Positions 37,063 through 47,942 of a DNA stretch of 64,000 nt are shown here, in pieces. Source of the stretch: Lepeophtheirus salmonis (taxonomy: Eukaryota > Arthropoda > Copepoda > Siphonostomatoida > Caligidae); contig NC_052131.2 in assembly GCF_016086655.4 (NCBI RefSeq), positions 8,601,940 through 8,665,939 on the forward strand, read 5' to 3'. Numbering within the stretch: position 1 is the stretch's first letter; every line of letters begins with the position of its first letter. The position numbers and the translations under genes are program-made. The notes beneath the pieces were generated by a model. It saw only the letters and a list, made by a program, of their open reading frames with translations, searched no databases and had not been told where the DNA came from.

Positions 37063-38905
37063 GTGTCTAAATGGAAAAAATGGCAAGATTATTTTAAACT
37101 GATATAATATCTATCACCAATATAATATATAATAACTAAGAGAAACGAAAGATAAACAAACACGGCAGTGGTTTTAATGGAAGGAGTGCTAATCACTTAA
37201 TTCTTAGTTATTAATTACAATATCATTAGACATGATGGACTATTCATATTGGACAAGACTCTTGAATTGACGGACAAGTATTTGCAAAATACTATGCAAG
37301 AGCAGCGATTTCCCCTTCGTTATGACCCAAGATGTGTCAGAAGAAGAGTTGGTTGGCTGTGGAGCGACAACCCACTGAGAAGACCACGAGGAGGTAGTTA
37401 AAGGTGGAGTCGTTGGAGAGTGCAAGGAACACTTTTAAGCTCAGTACAGTTGGAGCTATCTGAAATTGCAATAGAACGATGGTCTTCGTCTCTTCATAAA
37501 CCTTATTTCTTGCCCAAAGAGAACGAAACAGGCTGCATTACGTAGTTATCTAAAGGACTCGAATTCTCAAAGTTATTTATTTAGGATTGTGTATTCATAC
37601 TTCCATCAGATATCAAGCCAAGTTATAAGAACCATAACAAGTGATTATAGGCTCTTCAACGAATTTTTAAGTGTATTTTTCTGGTATGATACTATGACAT
37701 TTGAATATGTAACTACGTTTTTAATAAATAATAATGGTCTTCAGTGAGATTCATCAAAGAATATGAATATTATAACTCTATATATTCATTAATTTCAATT
37801 TAGAATGAGAATACAGCTCCAACTTCATTAACCTGTAAAACAAATATTAATGTAAATTCCTTTGTGAATGTTTCATTCCATGAATTAATTAATTTATTAA
37901 ATAAATGTAAATAAATATTTTATGACGACAGAAACGGCTCTAAAAAAAATTATTAGACACTCATGTAATTATCTAATCTTGATCATTCAGGTACGTATAG
38001 TTATAGCCAACTCTATGGGAAGGTTTCAGGCCCTCAAAGATTTCAAGTGCCTTATATTTCTCTTAACTATATTGTATTTTAAAATTTTGGAATTTGTGAA
38101 ACTGTTGTGTCTATTTAACTTAATTAACCTTTCAATTACAGAGAAATGCAATCTTTTTTATTTCTTTGGTCATGGTGTGTATTATTCCACTTCAGGTGAT
38201 CATATAAATACACTAATATTTTTTTCAAATGCCCTTAAAAGTTCGTTTTATGAATAAAATATATATCATCTAATTAGTAATTTCAATCGATATTTTCGGC
38301 CTATAGATGTTTAAAAAATGCGCAACTTTCAAATAATTTAGATCTTATTCCATGGGGAAAAATCATAAAAGTAACATTTATCAATTTGTGATAAAATAAA
38401 TATGTTTACTTAGGATTATCACAACACGAATATGATATATTAGTTATTATTTTAATGTTGAAACATATTAAGCATAATACACACAAACAATTAGATAAAT
38501 GAGGCGACACATTTTTAATTTAGAAGTGTTTTTCATATGCTAAGATCGATCTTCATTAATTAAAGACAGAAATACTTCCATGTTTTCAAAGAATTACTAC
38601 AAAAGAAGGGATCCGAGATACTTTATCCTCAACAAGAGATGCTTTAATTTCAATGTCTACGGGAATGATGGCAGATTTAAACTTTATCCGAAGAAGAAAA
38701 CCAAAACCAAGCTAAGCCTCAAAAGAGAAGAGTCGACTCCTTCCTTGGGTGAGGAATCTTGTCTAATGATATTGTAATTAATAACTGAGAATTAAGTGAT
38801 AAGCACTCCTTCCTTTAGAACCATTATTTTATTTTTCTTATAATATATTATATTGGTGATAGATATTATATCAGTTTAAAAGAATCTTGCCATTTTTTCC
38901 TGACA
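37063..38905. mobile_element. 1.84-kb element with long inverted terminal repeats
   Basis: The left end (37063-37236) and right end (38757-38905) are reverse complements over about 150-175 bp with small indels. Shared blocks include ATGGCAAGATT, TTTTAAACTGATATAATATC, TATCACCAATATAATATAT, GAAGGAGTGCT and TATTAATTACAATATCATTAG. Extra copies of GGAAAAAATGGCAAG-like sequence lie just outside the left end (37010-37050). The interior shows no recognisable transposase. An open frame at 38580-38777 runs into the right repeat and is not identified. It looks like a non-autonomous DNA transposon of unassigned superfamily. Confidence 0.7.
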
Positions 38906-38909
38906 CCCT

Positions 38910-40810
38910 ATCATTATATTATTTCTACAAATACATTTTCGCTATCATATAAAAATAGAAATATTTAGCAAGACAAATAATAAAAAATTATGAAGCAAAA
39001 TTATAATACAGTATCAAATAAAACACTATGTAGGATTTTAATATTATGAATATATATGTGTAATTCATTTTAAAATTTGTGGAGAAATAATTTGACAATG
39101 ATAGTTTAAGATTACATATAAGAGATAAATAGTCATTGGTATGACAGACTTATTTGGCTAACTACCAGACGATTTTGGGTTTCTTTTTTCGATTCTTTTT
39201 AAATGAACGGTTGTATGGTACAATAAATATAACGACGTGAGATACAATTTTCTTTTCATGGTCACTTTTTAGACTACAAAACAAAATCGGCTATAGATTG
39301 ATTTTATACCACCGAATGAATTGTATATATTTTTTGTTTTTTTTTTTTCAATAATATTTTAAGTTCTTCATTGTATTCATAGTAATATTCTATATGTAAA
39401 ATGTTAAATATTTCAATTAATCATAACATTTAGGACTTGTTTAAAAGATTGTCTATTGTGCAAAAGGGCATTGACTTTCCTTTAACCATAAAAACAAAAA
39501 AAATAACTTTTCTTAATGTAAGGTTGCGTTGATAAACATCCATAAAAGTTCCGTATTAAACAATATTATGAAGGAATATTCGTAAAATTGTGTTTATATT
39601 TTAATCTATGCTCCCTTCTTCCGCCCCCCCCCCCTTCTCGCTTACCCCCAATAAAAAAATAATATACAATTTAATATAAATTTAAAAATAAAACTTTATT
39701 ATATAACTTCAACTTAAAATAATACAAATCTATCATATTTTGGACGCTTTCCAACATTTTTAACGGATTTATAAAAAAATAATTTCAAAAAATATGACAT
39801 TTAAGAAATTTAATCTTGACTAAACTAGAGGTATGACTGTCACTTTATGAATATTGTGTTAATTAATAAGTTCATAGTTATTTGTGTGTTTTTCATTTTG
39901 TTTTTTTGTTCTTTTAAATGATGTGCCGATATTTTTTAAATATTGTCCTACTAGAATTGAAACTTACATATATTATTTTAAAGGGGATTCATTTTATATA
40001 ATTAGATAAATGAAAATATTGTTTATGTCTAAATGTATCAGTATACATACCTTTGATAATATTGTAGAATCAGAATACCTCTCCGTAGCAGAATAATCAT
40101 TGAATCAATTCCAGAAGGACTGTAGACGTTTTTTAGAGCCAACAGACGGTGAATGTGTCATTCAGAGTTTGTTCCTCTGAGGGCAGCTTTGTATTTACTT
40201 CGGATATTAATTGGATCTTATTATATACTTATTTTAAGTCTACGAGGACATAGTCTAGAAATGAAGAAATATATAGTTGGAGTCTTATATACAGGAACTG
40301 TTTGATGTACAAGAATAGCCACTAAGGCACCCTCCATTCAGTCATAACATGAAAGAATCTCAAACATTAAAAAATTAGAGTAAGTCGAATTTCTATCGAA
40401 AGATTCAAATTAAACGACTTTTCTGCAGATGTATGGCGCTAGCATCGTGGCAAAACTAAATAAAATTTTTAATAATTATGACTGAAGACATTATGAAATG
40501 TAAAAAGTCCAGACATATTTTTAAATTATCTAGGCATTTATTCTTCTAAGCATAATATTGGCAACTTAAAAGTTGATTAAAATTTATTAAAACGGTTAAA
40601 AATATTATAAATAAAAACAATCATTAAACATTGAATTTATGAAACAGATTGAAGGTAAAGTTTACATATTATAATGATTTATCCCTCCCTTTCCCTCTTT
40701 GAATATACATATTTTGTGTTATTAGTAAAAATTTATGGGTACTCCATATTCTGATTTTCAACGATTTGACTAAGCTTTCCTAAGTTCAGTTTTTTTTTAA
40801 TCTTCTAGAG
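38910..40810. other. Intergenic, no gene recognised
   Basis: AT-rich with a C-run near 39625-39640. No coding evidence. Confidence 0.45.
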
Positions 40811-41950
40811 CAGTCTTTCGTAGCCTGTGGGAAATGAAGAAGGATAACTACTTCAAAATTTTACCAATTTCAACCCATTTTATCAAATTTTCAACCAAAT
40901 TTCAAATCACAACCATTTACATCCTGTTTTAATAACAAAAACAACCAGTAGATGGGGTATTGTAAGTTAAGGTAAGAATGACAGCACAGTTGTTTATAAA
41001 TCTCAACAGTGTCTCCCTGCAAACTCACTCCTGTCGCCTCTTTCCTTGGTATAACGGGTGAATGACAGAGCTCTCATTATTAAGTAATTACTAATACGTG
41101 TATATATTATTAGGGTTACTTCTTTTATTGTGTGTGTTGTTATGCTATTGTATAATAAGGGTTAAGATCTGTGAATGTGCGGGACAAAAAGAAGGAAGGT
41201 TTGATAAAGGCAGCAGGCCTACGGAATTTCCCACTTTGGTGCGAATAATCGAGTCTGCAGGTACCATGAGCGACATTCTCAAGAAAAAAGCCATCATCAA
41301 CTGGCTGCTGAACCATTTTTAGCACTATTTTTCGGCATTCTAAAGCGACAGCCCAATGATGGAGTTTACGAGAGATCCCTTCAGCTTTCGAGTTGACATC
41401 TTCCTGAAAGGAGCAGAAGACATCGAAGACCAGTTTTTTGATCTGGTGGATGACTCTGCAGCAAAGGCTGTTTTTGCAGAGAAAAGTCTGAATATATTTT
41501 TTTGCAAGTCAGCGTTTTCGAGCATGGTTGAGATCAAAATCAAATCGCAAAACTGTCTGATTGATCTTGGATCTGATTTACTCTACGTTGTTTCAAAAGT
41601 GGAACCGAACATTGAGGTGTTCGTCAAGGCAAAACAAATGCAAACGTCTCATCTTGTATATGTCTAGTATTGCATTTTTTGTATGTTTTTTATGGGCCTA
41701 ATAAATTTAGAAGCAAACATAAGGAATTTTTTCATATGCATGTTATTTCCATGTGATTACTGTTAGTAAAAAATAAGTAATATATGCGAAGAAAAATGTA
41801 CAATGGCAAAAAAAAAAGCAAAGCGAATATTTACGTACTAAACACTGCATGGGTTACAATCAAATCTTTCAAAAACCGATGCTGTGGTGGTAAATGGAGA
41901 GTTGGCTTAGTAAAATAGGTCATTGGAGAAAAAAAGGTTAGGAACCCCAG
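40811..41950 (+). mobile_element. hAT-type DNA transposon with target-site duplication
   Basis: The left end starts CAGTCTTTCGTAGCCTG and the right end is AGGTTAGGAACCCCAG, whose complement matches the left at about 10 of the first 16 positions. The flanking 8-mers TTCTAGAG (40803-40810) and ATCTAGAG (41951-41958) agree at 7 of 8, as expected for a hAT target duplication. The 1.14-kb length with only a C-terminal transposase remnant indicates an internally deleted copy. Confidence 0.75.
41161..41667 (+). pseudogene. hAT transposase remnant, C-terminal dimerisation region
   Basis: Frames on the + strand read DPFSFRVDIFLKGAE, FFDLVDDSAAKAVFAEKS, FSSMVEIKIKSQN and VSKVEPNIEVFVKAKQMQTSH. These match, in order, the end of ZBED/SCAND3-type hAT transposases (usually DPF...; E/DL..D...K..F; FS.M..IKSK.RN; KQ..PSH). 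The preceding frame (from about 41161) ends at 41322 and is separated by stops. The zinc finger and catalytic core are absent. Confidence 0.7.
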
Positions 41951-42989
41951 ATCTAGAGAGATGCTGGAACGGTTATTTTTGATGTATTTTGAATAGAATT
42001 TCAAATTCATATATATTCTATAAAAATTTATAAATTTAAGTATAATTTATAGCAACCATTTATGTTAACAGCCAGATGGGACATCTCAACCTATACATTG
42101 AAATGTCCAAAGGTTACGAATTACATGTTTAAAATTGAAGGATACACATATTTGCCAAAAAAAAAAAAAATCAATTGACTGATGTTGTTCTTGATTAGTC
42201 ACATAATACCAACGCAAAAAGTAATACTGACCATTTCAATAATTTGATCCAAATGTTCAACCATTCGCCTTCCAAACTGTGGTGCAATTTTGACATCATA
42301 ATTACAAAAATTGAATCAAGGAAACCAAAGTTCCGCGTAATTGGCTGTTACAGTACCAGAACCCTAAACACCTTTCACATTTTGACCCGCCTAGCTTTCA
42401 TTTTCACCTTTATTGAAGAAAAACTTAAAAATATAGTGTATTTTTTCTAAATTCATAAATTCTTAGTACGATATCTTTTCTTTCTAACGCCATCTAGCAT
42501 AAACCCTATCAAACATATACAAGGCGAGTTACACATTGCTAAAGCCAAATATGTAAACAATAGTGGATTTATTTTTACTACAGTTATTATTATCATCTAA
42601 CTAAATATCATTCATTTATTCAACTAAGGTTAGTAAAGGACTTAAGACCATTGGCATGTTCCAACTTTGACTTACTAGTGCTGCCACGATACGAACATTT
42701 TTATAGTGGTTCCGGTAGCAATAGAGCTCTTGGTATTTCGGTACTCTTTTATACTATTTGGAAAAAAAATATGTAACAAAAATGTCGTAACAGCAATTGA
42801 ATGACATTCACATAAATTTTTAATCGAAGTGCTAAGAAATAGAATGATTTTTTTGTTTTTTAATATTTATTTCTGCTTTTGTTTTAGTGGGGACAAGAAA
42901 TTTGAGGGTTTACTTTATCGGTGGGCCAATTTTTTTTTAATGACATAGTCCTTATCTAAGTATCATTTCTAATATCAGATTAGTATGGT

Positions 42990-43036
42990 AAAATCAATAT
43001 ATTATATGTACTATGTACATATAATATATTGATTTT
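42990..43036. repeat. Perfect 22-bp inverted repeat with 3-base loop
   Basis: The arms at 42990-43011 and 43015-43036 are exact reverse complements around TAT. The arms are AT-rich (start AAAATCAATATATTATATG). The surroundings show no gene or transposon. Confidence 0.9.
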
Positions 43037-44109
43037 AAGCACAGACAAAATAACTACCTTTAAATGCACAAAAAAAAGAAAAAAAAGAAGACAAATTGAA
43101 ATGATTAATAGGTGACATTTGTGCAAAAAAAATGTGCATTTCATTGAAGTATTCGATTTACTTAATGAGTAGCAGAAATCAAATTCTAAACGTACATATA
43201 TTTAAATAAATATTCATCATTAATAATATTCTTAGTTTATTGAAGAGTTTAGCAGTTGATATATTAGCATGATTTTTTGTATTTAAATGTATTAAAAGCA
43301 TGTAATTCAATGCATTTATATAGTCATAGTAGCTATTTCAGATCTATTACTTAAAGGGATCATAAAAAAAAATTGTAAGATATGATAAATTTTAAGAAAA
43401 AAATTGTTAATCATTTTACTGCTCTTATCTTTGTTTATACTTTTGTTCAATTTAATAAATTGGGATATGTTTACAATAATGAACAATGCGTATTTTTTGT
43501 AAGCAAGGTGGATTTTAGGGGGGTCCCAGCTCCTGCACTGGGTAGCATTTTAAATATTTACACCGAAAATATATTTTAAGATAGGATATTTTAATATAAT
43601 TTTTTTTTTCACTTTCAATTTATTGTTTGACCCTTTATCAAAAAGGTAAATTGGGAAAAAAAAAGAAAAAAGCTAAGGCTGACCTTTGGATTCAGAATAT
43701 AATTTCTGTTTATTTCAATATTCTTCCTCAATTATTGTAGTAACTTTTAATTTGCAAATTGAGATACGTCACTCAATTTCATTTTAGGCTTACACTCTAC
43801 CGAGTGTCCATTCTAGTTTTCTCCCTTTTCCGTTTTCGATTCAAGAGTCAATTTTAATCACATGGACCTTACAACTTCTAGTAGGTAATTTTATTGTCAA
43901 AACAATCTTTTTACTCTTTACAGCCCAACTGCACAATTCACTGGACGGTATATTATGTTGATTGGCTTAGTAAGGAGAAATAAATATAAAGTGAACAGTT
44001 GACAATCTATTAGAGTCATTAAAATAATCGAAATAAGTGTAACTTGATATTATATTACGGAGTGGGAACACATAGTAATCCCCATAACATCAGGAGCACC
44101 GATAAGTAT

Positions 44110-44235
44110 ATATTTGTCAGCTGATGATTCGTGCATATGCTCATACACCTTTTTAATTATTAGTGTTTGGAATATTGATTTGTTCAACTCCAATTAAACA
44201 TTGTTAATCTGTGAGTATGCCCACTAGTAAATAAA
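44110..44235 (+). repeat. Diverged unit of the GAATTC-centred dispersed repeat
   Basis: It has TGTCAGCTGATGATTCG, then AGTGTTTGGAATATTGATTTG, CAACTCCAATTAAACATTGTT and a GTGAGTATGCCC tail, in the same order as the other units but with the central EcoRI-like site lost. Confidence 0.45.
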
Positions 44236-46605
44236 GGATAACAGAGACTGACTACTATTTGTCTTGTTAATTTAATTTTATAAATGCTCCAAATAAATTG
44301 TAAAAAAGTTATAGTGTGTCTTCAAATATTGTTTTATTTATTTAATTTTTTTATAAAATTCGACATTGAAGTAATTCCTGCCTATGTCCTTCCTTGATAT
44401 GGAGTGGAAATTGTGTATATTTCTTTTCCTGTTTGTAGCTAATTTATTGAAAGTCAAGACAGCTATGGTACTCTCCTTCAAATCATTCTTCAAATTGTCA
44501 GGGTAACAATATTAATTTTTTTTTAATGAGTATATAGTGTTATTTTCATCTATGGTCATCCACCAACCCCTCCTCTAAATAAAATAATTTTAACGGCGCT
44601 GAAAAATAGTTTAATATTTAATAGGAATTACATATTTGGGTGACTATAATAACAATTTGAGGTTATTTTCTTTCGTTTTAGAGTGGAAATAGTGCAACAA
44701 GAATTATTTGTGGAAAATACTTGGTCCGTATGACGGTTCAAGCTATCTAAATTATTTAACGTAAATACTATTATGTTACGTTAACGAAAAATTATAGTTT
44801 TATAATTGTATGAAGCTTTTTCTTTAGTAAAATTTGCTCAAAATAAGTGATTCCAATCCTTTTTATCACCGCTTGATCCCTTAGGCATAACTCAAATTTT
44901 GCCGGAATATTTGGAAATTAATGGCATTTTTTTTATTTTTAGAAAATACATTTCTTGATAATCTTGATTTGCAAATCCCGGTTAGGAAGCAATAATCCAT
45001 ATAAAAACATTAAGAAAGTCAGTTAATTTCATTATTGCAAAGTTTTCGTAAGGTAAATATTATTTGAGCAATGAAAGGAGGTACTGAACTGTTGATTTTA
45101 TAACATTTTTTGTCAACAGAGGCCTGTAATATAAGTATATATATATATATAAACACACTATTAAGTATAGAGCTTTCCCAGCCTTGAAGAATGGCTTATA
45201 TACAATGTGTGCATATAAGGCACTGTTATAGGAAAACCTTTTTCTCATATCAATTAACTGAACATACTTAGGCATTGACATAGTTTCTCTCCTTCTAAAA
45301 TATATATAATAATATAAAGGGTAAAAACGATACATATATTCAATCAGAAACTCAGAAAATCCATATGAACGGAACAGGAGCTACCTGCAATAAAAATGTA
45401 ATTAAGGAAAGTTGTACAATAAAAAATTCGTTCATTTGTAGACAAAAAAAAAATTATGAGCAAAAGAGTAGAATGTAATCTTTAATTTGACATGAAATAA
45501 CCTTGAACTCATTTAATCCACTTCATGTAGTGTTTTAAAGTGACGTCATCATTATGAATATAGGCAATTTTATATGAAGCATAATAAACAACCAAATTTG
45601 AATAAGAAATAAGTTACACATTCGTTCATTCAAATTTTAAAGATTTTAAAGGTCATCAAACAAAATTGCAAAAGTAAAATGAATGCCTGATTAACATATT
45701 TGCAAGAGCTCTTTTGCTCCTCAGTGAGCTAAACTTCTCTAAAATTTCTAGAGAAGCACTAATTTTTTGCAACCAATTGATCTTGGGATTTTTTTTCGAT
45801 TTATTTTTCATGGAAAGATTGCAATATACATTAAAGATAACGACGTGCTTATAAACAGAAAAGCCAAATGAGTTATTTGTTTATTTTTAAAGGAATTTGT
45901 AGATGTGTTTTTTTTTTTTTTTTTTTAAATTTTTGGAGAGAAAATTATCCATTGATTACTACATCATATATGAACAACTATATCTCCAACATAGCGACGC
46001 TTTCGATTGATTATTATAAAATCTATGACATATTATATCTAATTACAAAACTTTGAAATAAATATAATTTCTTCAAAGCTGTTTACAAATATTTAATGAT
46101 TTGGCAATTGTATTCTATTAATGATTATATACAATATTTGTCATGATAAAAAATCAGATATGATATTACTAATATTATTATAATATATTATAGTTTAGAA
46201 TACACATTTAATCTGCATAACTTAAGTATATTATTTTACTATAAGAAAAACAATTTAATTTTTTTAAATCCCTCTACAATAATTCAATTCCTTTATTTTG
46301 TTTTTGTCTTGAAGACATAATATTTATATAAGTAAGAGCAGGAAGGAGAGGGGGAAAAAACAGCATTTTACCATGAAACAAAATAAACTTTTACATTAAT
46401 AAGTTTTATTTTTCGTACCTCCTTAGTTCCCTTTTCACGACCGTGAGAAGGACACAAGTCATGTCTTAAAAGTAATAATAAAAAAATTAGTTACTCCTTC
46501 TCTTTTCATGTCATAAAGTTACGAGCAAGTACTCTTCAAGGTAAATCCTTTTTTCAACGCAATAAGGCCTCGAATGCGTGATCAAAATCACACTAGTTTA
46601 TTAAC

Positions 46606-47106
46606 ATGGGGGTTGTTGCAAGCCTTGCCATCACTCCAATACTCATCGAAGTGGCTCGCGATGAAGAACTCCGTGAAATTGAGCGAAAGCGTTTGGAGAG
46701 ACTCAAAGCACTACCTGGAAAGGGCTTCGTATTAGGTGACATTGATCTCGACTATGTAAAAAAAATAAAGACTTCTTCTCCAACGCATAAACATGATGGA
46801 AGCTGTACGTGTGGATGTCCCAAAGGGGACTGCAAAATGAAGGATTTTCATGAAAATGTGGAGAAAATTTATTTAACAGGGGATCTTAAGCCAAAGTATG
46901 AGGCTCTCTTTAAGCAAAAGACACCTAGGACAACTCTGGAAAATAATTTCTTTATTCTTGGGCACAAAGGACGACCAGGGAGTAAAAAAAATTCAAGGGC
47001 ATATCCAAGGGTATTGTTACGAAGAGATAAATCTGCCATTAGTAATAAGAATACGTATTGGAGTTGCAACGAGTCGAATAGAGGGAATGCGACAAAGAAA
47101 TTATGA
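46606..47106 (+). CDS. Hypothetical small protein, possible N-myristoylation and Cys/His cluster
   Basis: The open frame encodes 166 residues. It starts MGVVAS, where Gly2 and Ser6 fit an N-myristoylation signal. A charged helix-like stretch follows (EELREIERKRLERLKAL), then a cluster HKHDGSCTCGCPKGDCK at about residues 66-82 that could bind metal. Composition is clearly less AT-biased than the surroundings, which supports coding. A run of eight A at about 46983-46990 lies where a second open frame takes over (to 47158), so either the last 40 residues or the alternative tail (containing QGYCYEEINLPLVIRIRIG) may be the true C-terminus. The alternative tail runs into a dispersed GACTCG repeat at about 47130. 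I do not recognise the family. It sits 0.6 kb upstream of the myosin promoter on the same strand, and nothing suggests a functional link. Confidence 0.5.
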   Translation: MGVVASLAITPILIEVARDEELREIERKRLERLKALPGKGFVLGDIDLDYVKKIKTSSPTHKHDGSCTCGCPKGDCKMKDFHENVEKIYLTGDLKPKYEALFKQKTPRTTLENNFFILGHKGRPGSKKNSRAYPRVLLRRDKSAISNKNTYWSCNESNRGNATKKL

Positions 47107-47129
47107 AAGTTTTATGAATGATTTGGGAG

Positions 47130-47428
47130 AGACGGAGACTTGGACTCGGGACTTGTGACTCTACTTGATAACTCAATCAGAGACTCGATATTTGACTTGT
47201 AAATCAAAAGTCAAGACTCACAACTCGATTCGCGCTCGAAAGACTCTTCTATTTTTCACCAACAGATAAAAACTACTCTTAATTATATTTTCATATATAT
47301 AAGGAGCCGAACTGGACTAGGTGAAACTATTTAAGGACTTGTGAGTAAAGATACGTGACATTCACTTGTGAATAAAGACTTGAGCCCTGACTTGGACTTG
47401 CAGTATAAGGACTTTTCCCCACCTCTGC
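47130..47428 (+). repeat. GACTCG/ACTTGG dispersed repeat, longest + copy
   Basis: Alternating GACTTGGACTCG-like blocks run for about 300 bp and end CTTTTCCCCACCTCTG. The repeat abuts or overlaps the possible alternative C-terminus of the hypothetical gene at 46606. Confidence 0.65.
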
Positions 47429-47699
47429 TATGTACTAATTAATTAATTATATATTAGATCATTAATAAAGTCATTTTGTAAATACATAATATATTGTGTG
47501 TCTTTTTTTATGTTTCTCTAGAAGGGAAGTATGTGGATTAGTAATCAAATACTGAATAATATTTTTAGATTCCCCATTTCTTGCCAAGGAATAGTTTTCT
47601 CTAGTATTTATGTTCCATTTAAATACAATTTAATATTATGTGTTTATCTACATATATATATATATATATACATATTCATATATAACTGTGAGTAGAAGA

Positions 47700-47942
47700 T
47701 TTTGATATTTATAAAGGGCAAAGTATCAGTATCAACTTGAGCTTTCGTATAAGTTTGAGAGAGAGAGAGTAGAAGATCTTTGCCACCACCTATAACTTTC
47801 CTTCCTTCCTAATTCATTACCCATATCTTACACCACCTCTACGGCTCACCTATTTCATCTTTGATGAGATAATCAACGAGTTTTCCTCTTCAATTCCTTG
47901 ATTCCCAAATCTCATTTTGATTTTCTCTCCACTCCTTGAAAG
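47700..47942 (+). promoter_or_regulatory. Candidate myosin core promoter and non-coding exon 1
   Basis: A TATAAA box lies at 47710-47715 and an arthropod-type initiator TCAGT at 47726-47730. The spacing is shorter than the usual 25-30 bp, so the start may lie a little further downstream. A (TA)n run at about 47652-47690 precedes it. The following sequence carries a (GA)n tract and a pyrimidine-rich leader and ends in AG|GTAAGAAG at 47942/47943, a near-consensus splice donor. The first acceptor that leads into the myosin start codon is at 51305-51306, so intron 1 would be about 3.4 kb. A large first intron after a non-coding exon is common in muscle genes. This assignment is inferred from signals only. 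Confidence 0.55.

Larger units (their letters stand above)
41960..46600. other. Intergenic, no gene recognised
   Basis: AT-rich. It holds the 43.0-kb perfect hairpin and the 44.1-kb repeat unit. Short frames here are composition artefacts as far as can be seen. Confidence 0.45.

Noticed and set aside
37922..38257. 111-codon frame inside the long-TIR element
   Set aside because: Hydrophobic low-complexity text with no transposase motif; likely chance.
47645..47690. (TA)n tract as a replication or matrix-attachment element
   Set aside because: Simple dinucleotide repeat common in AT-rich DNA; nothing specific supports such a role.
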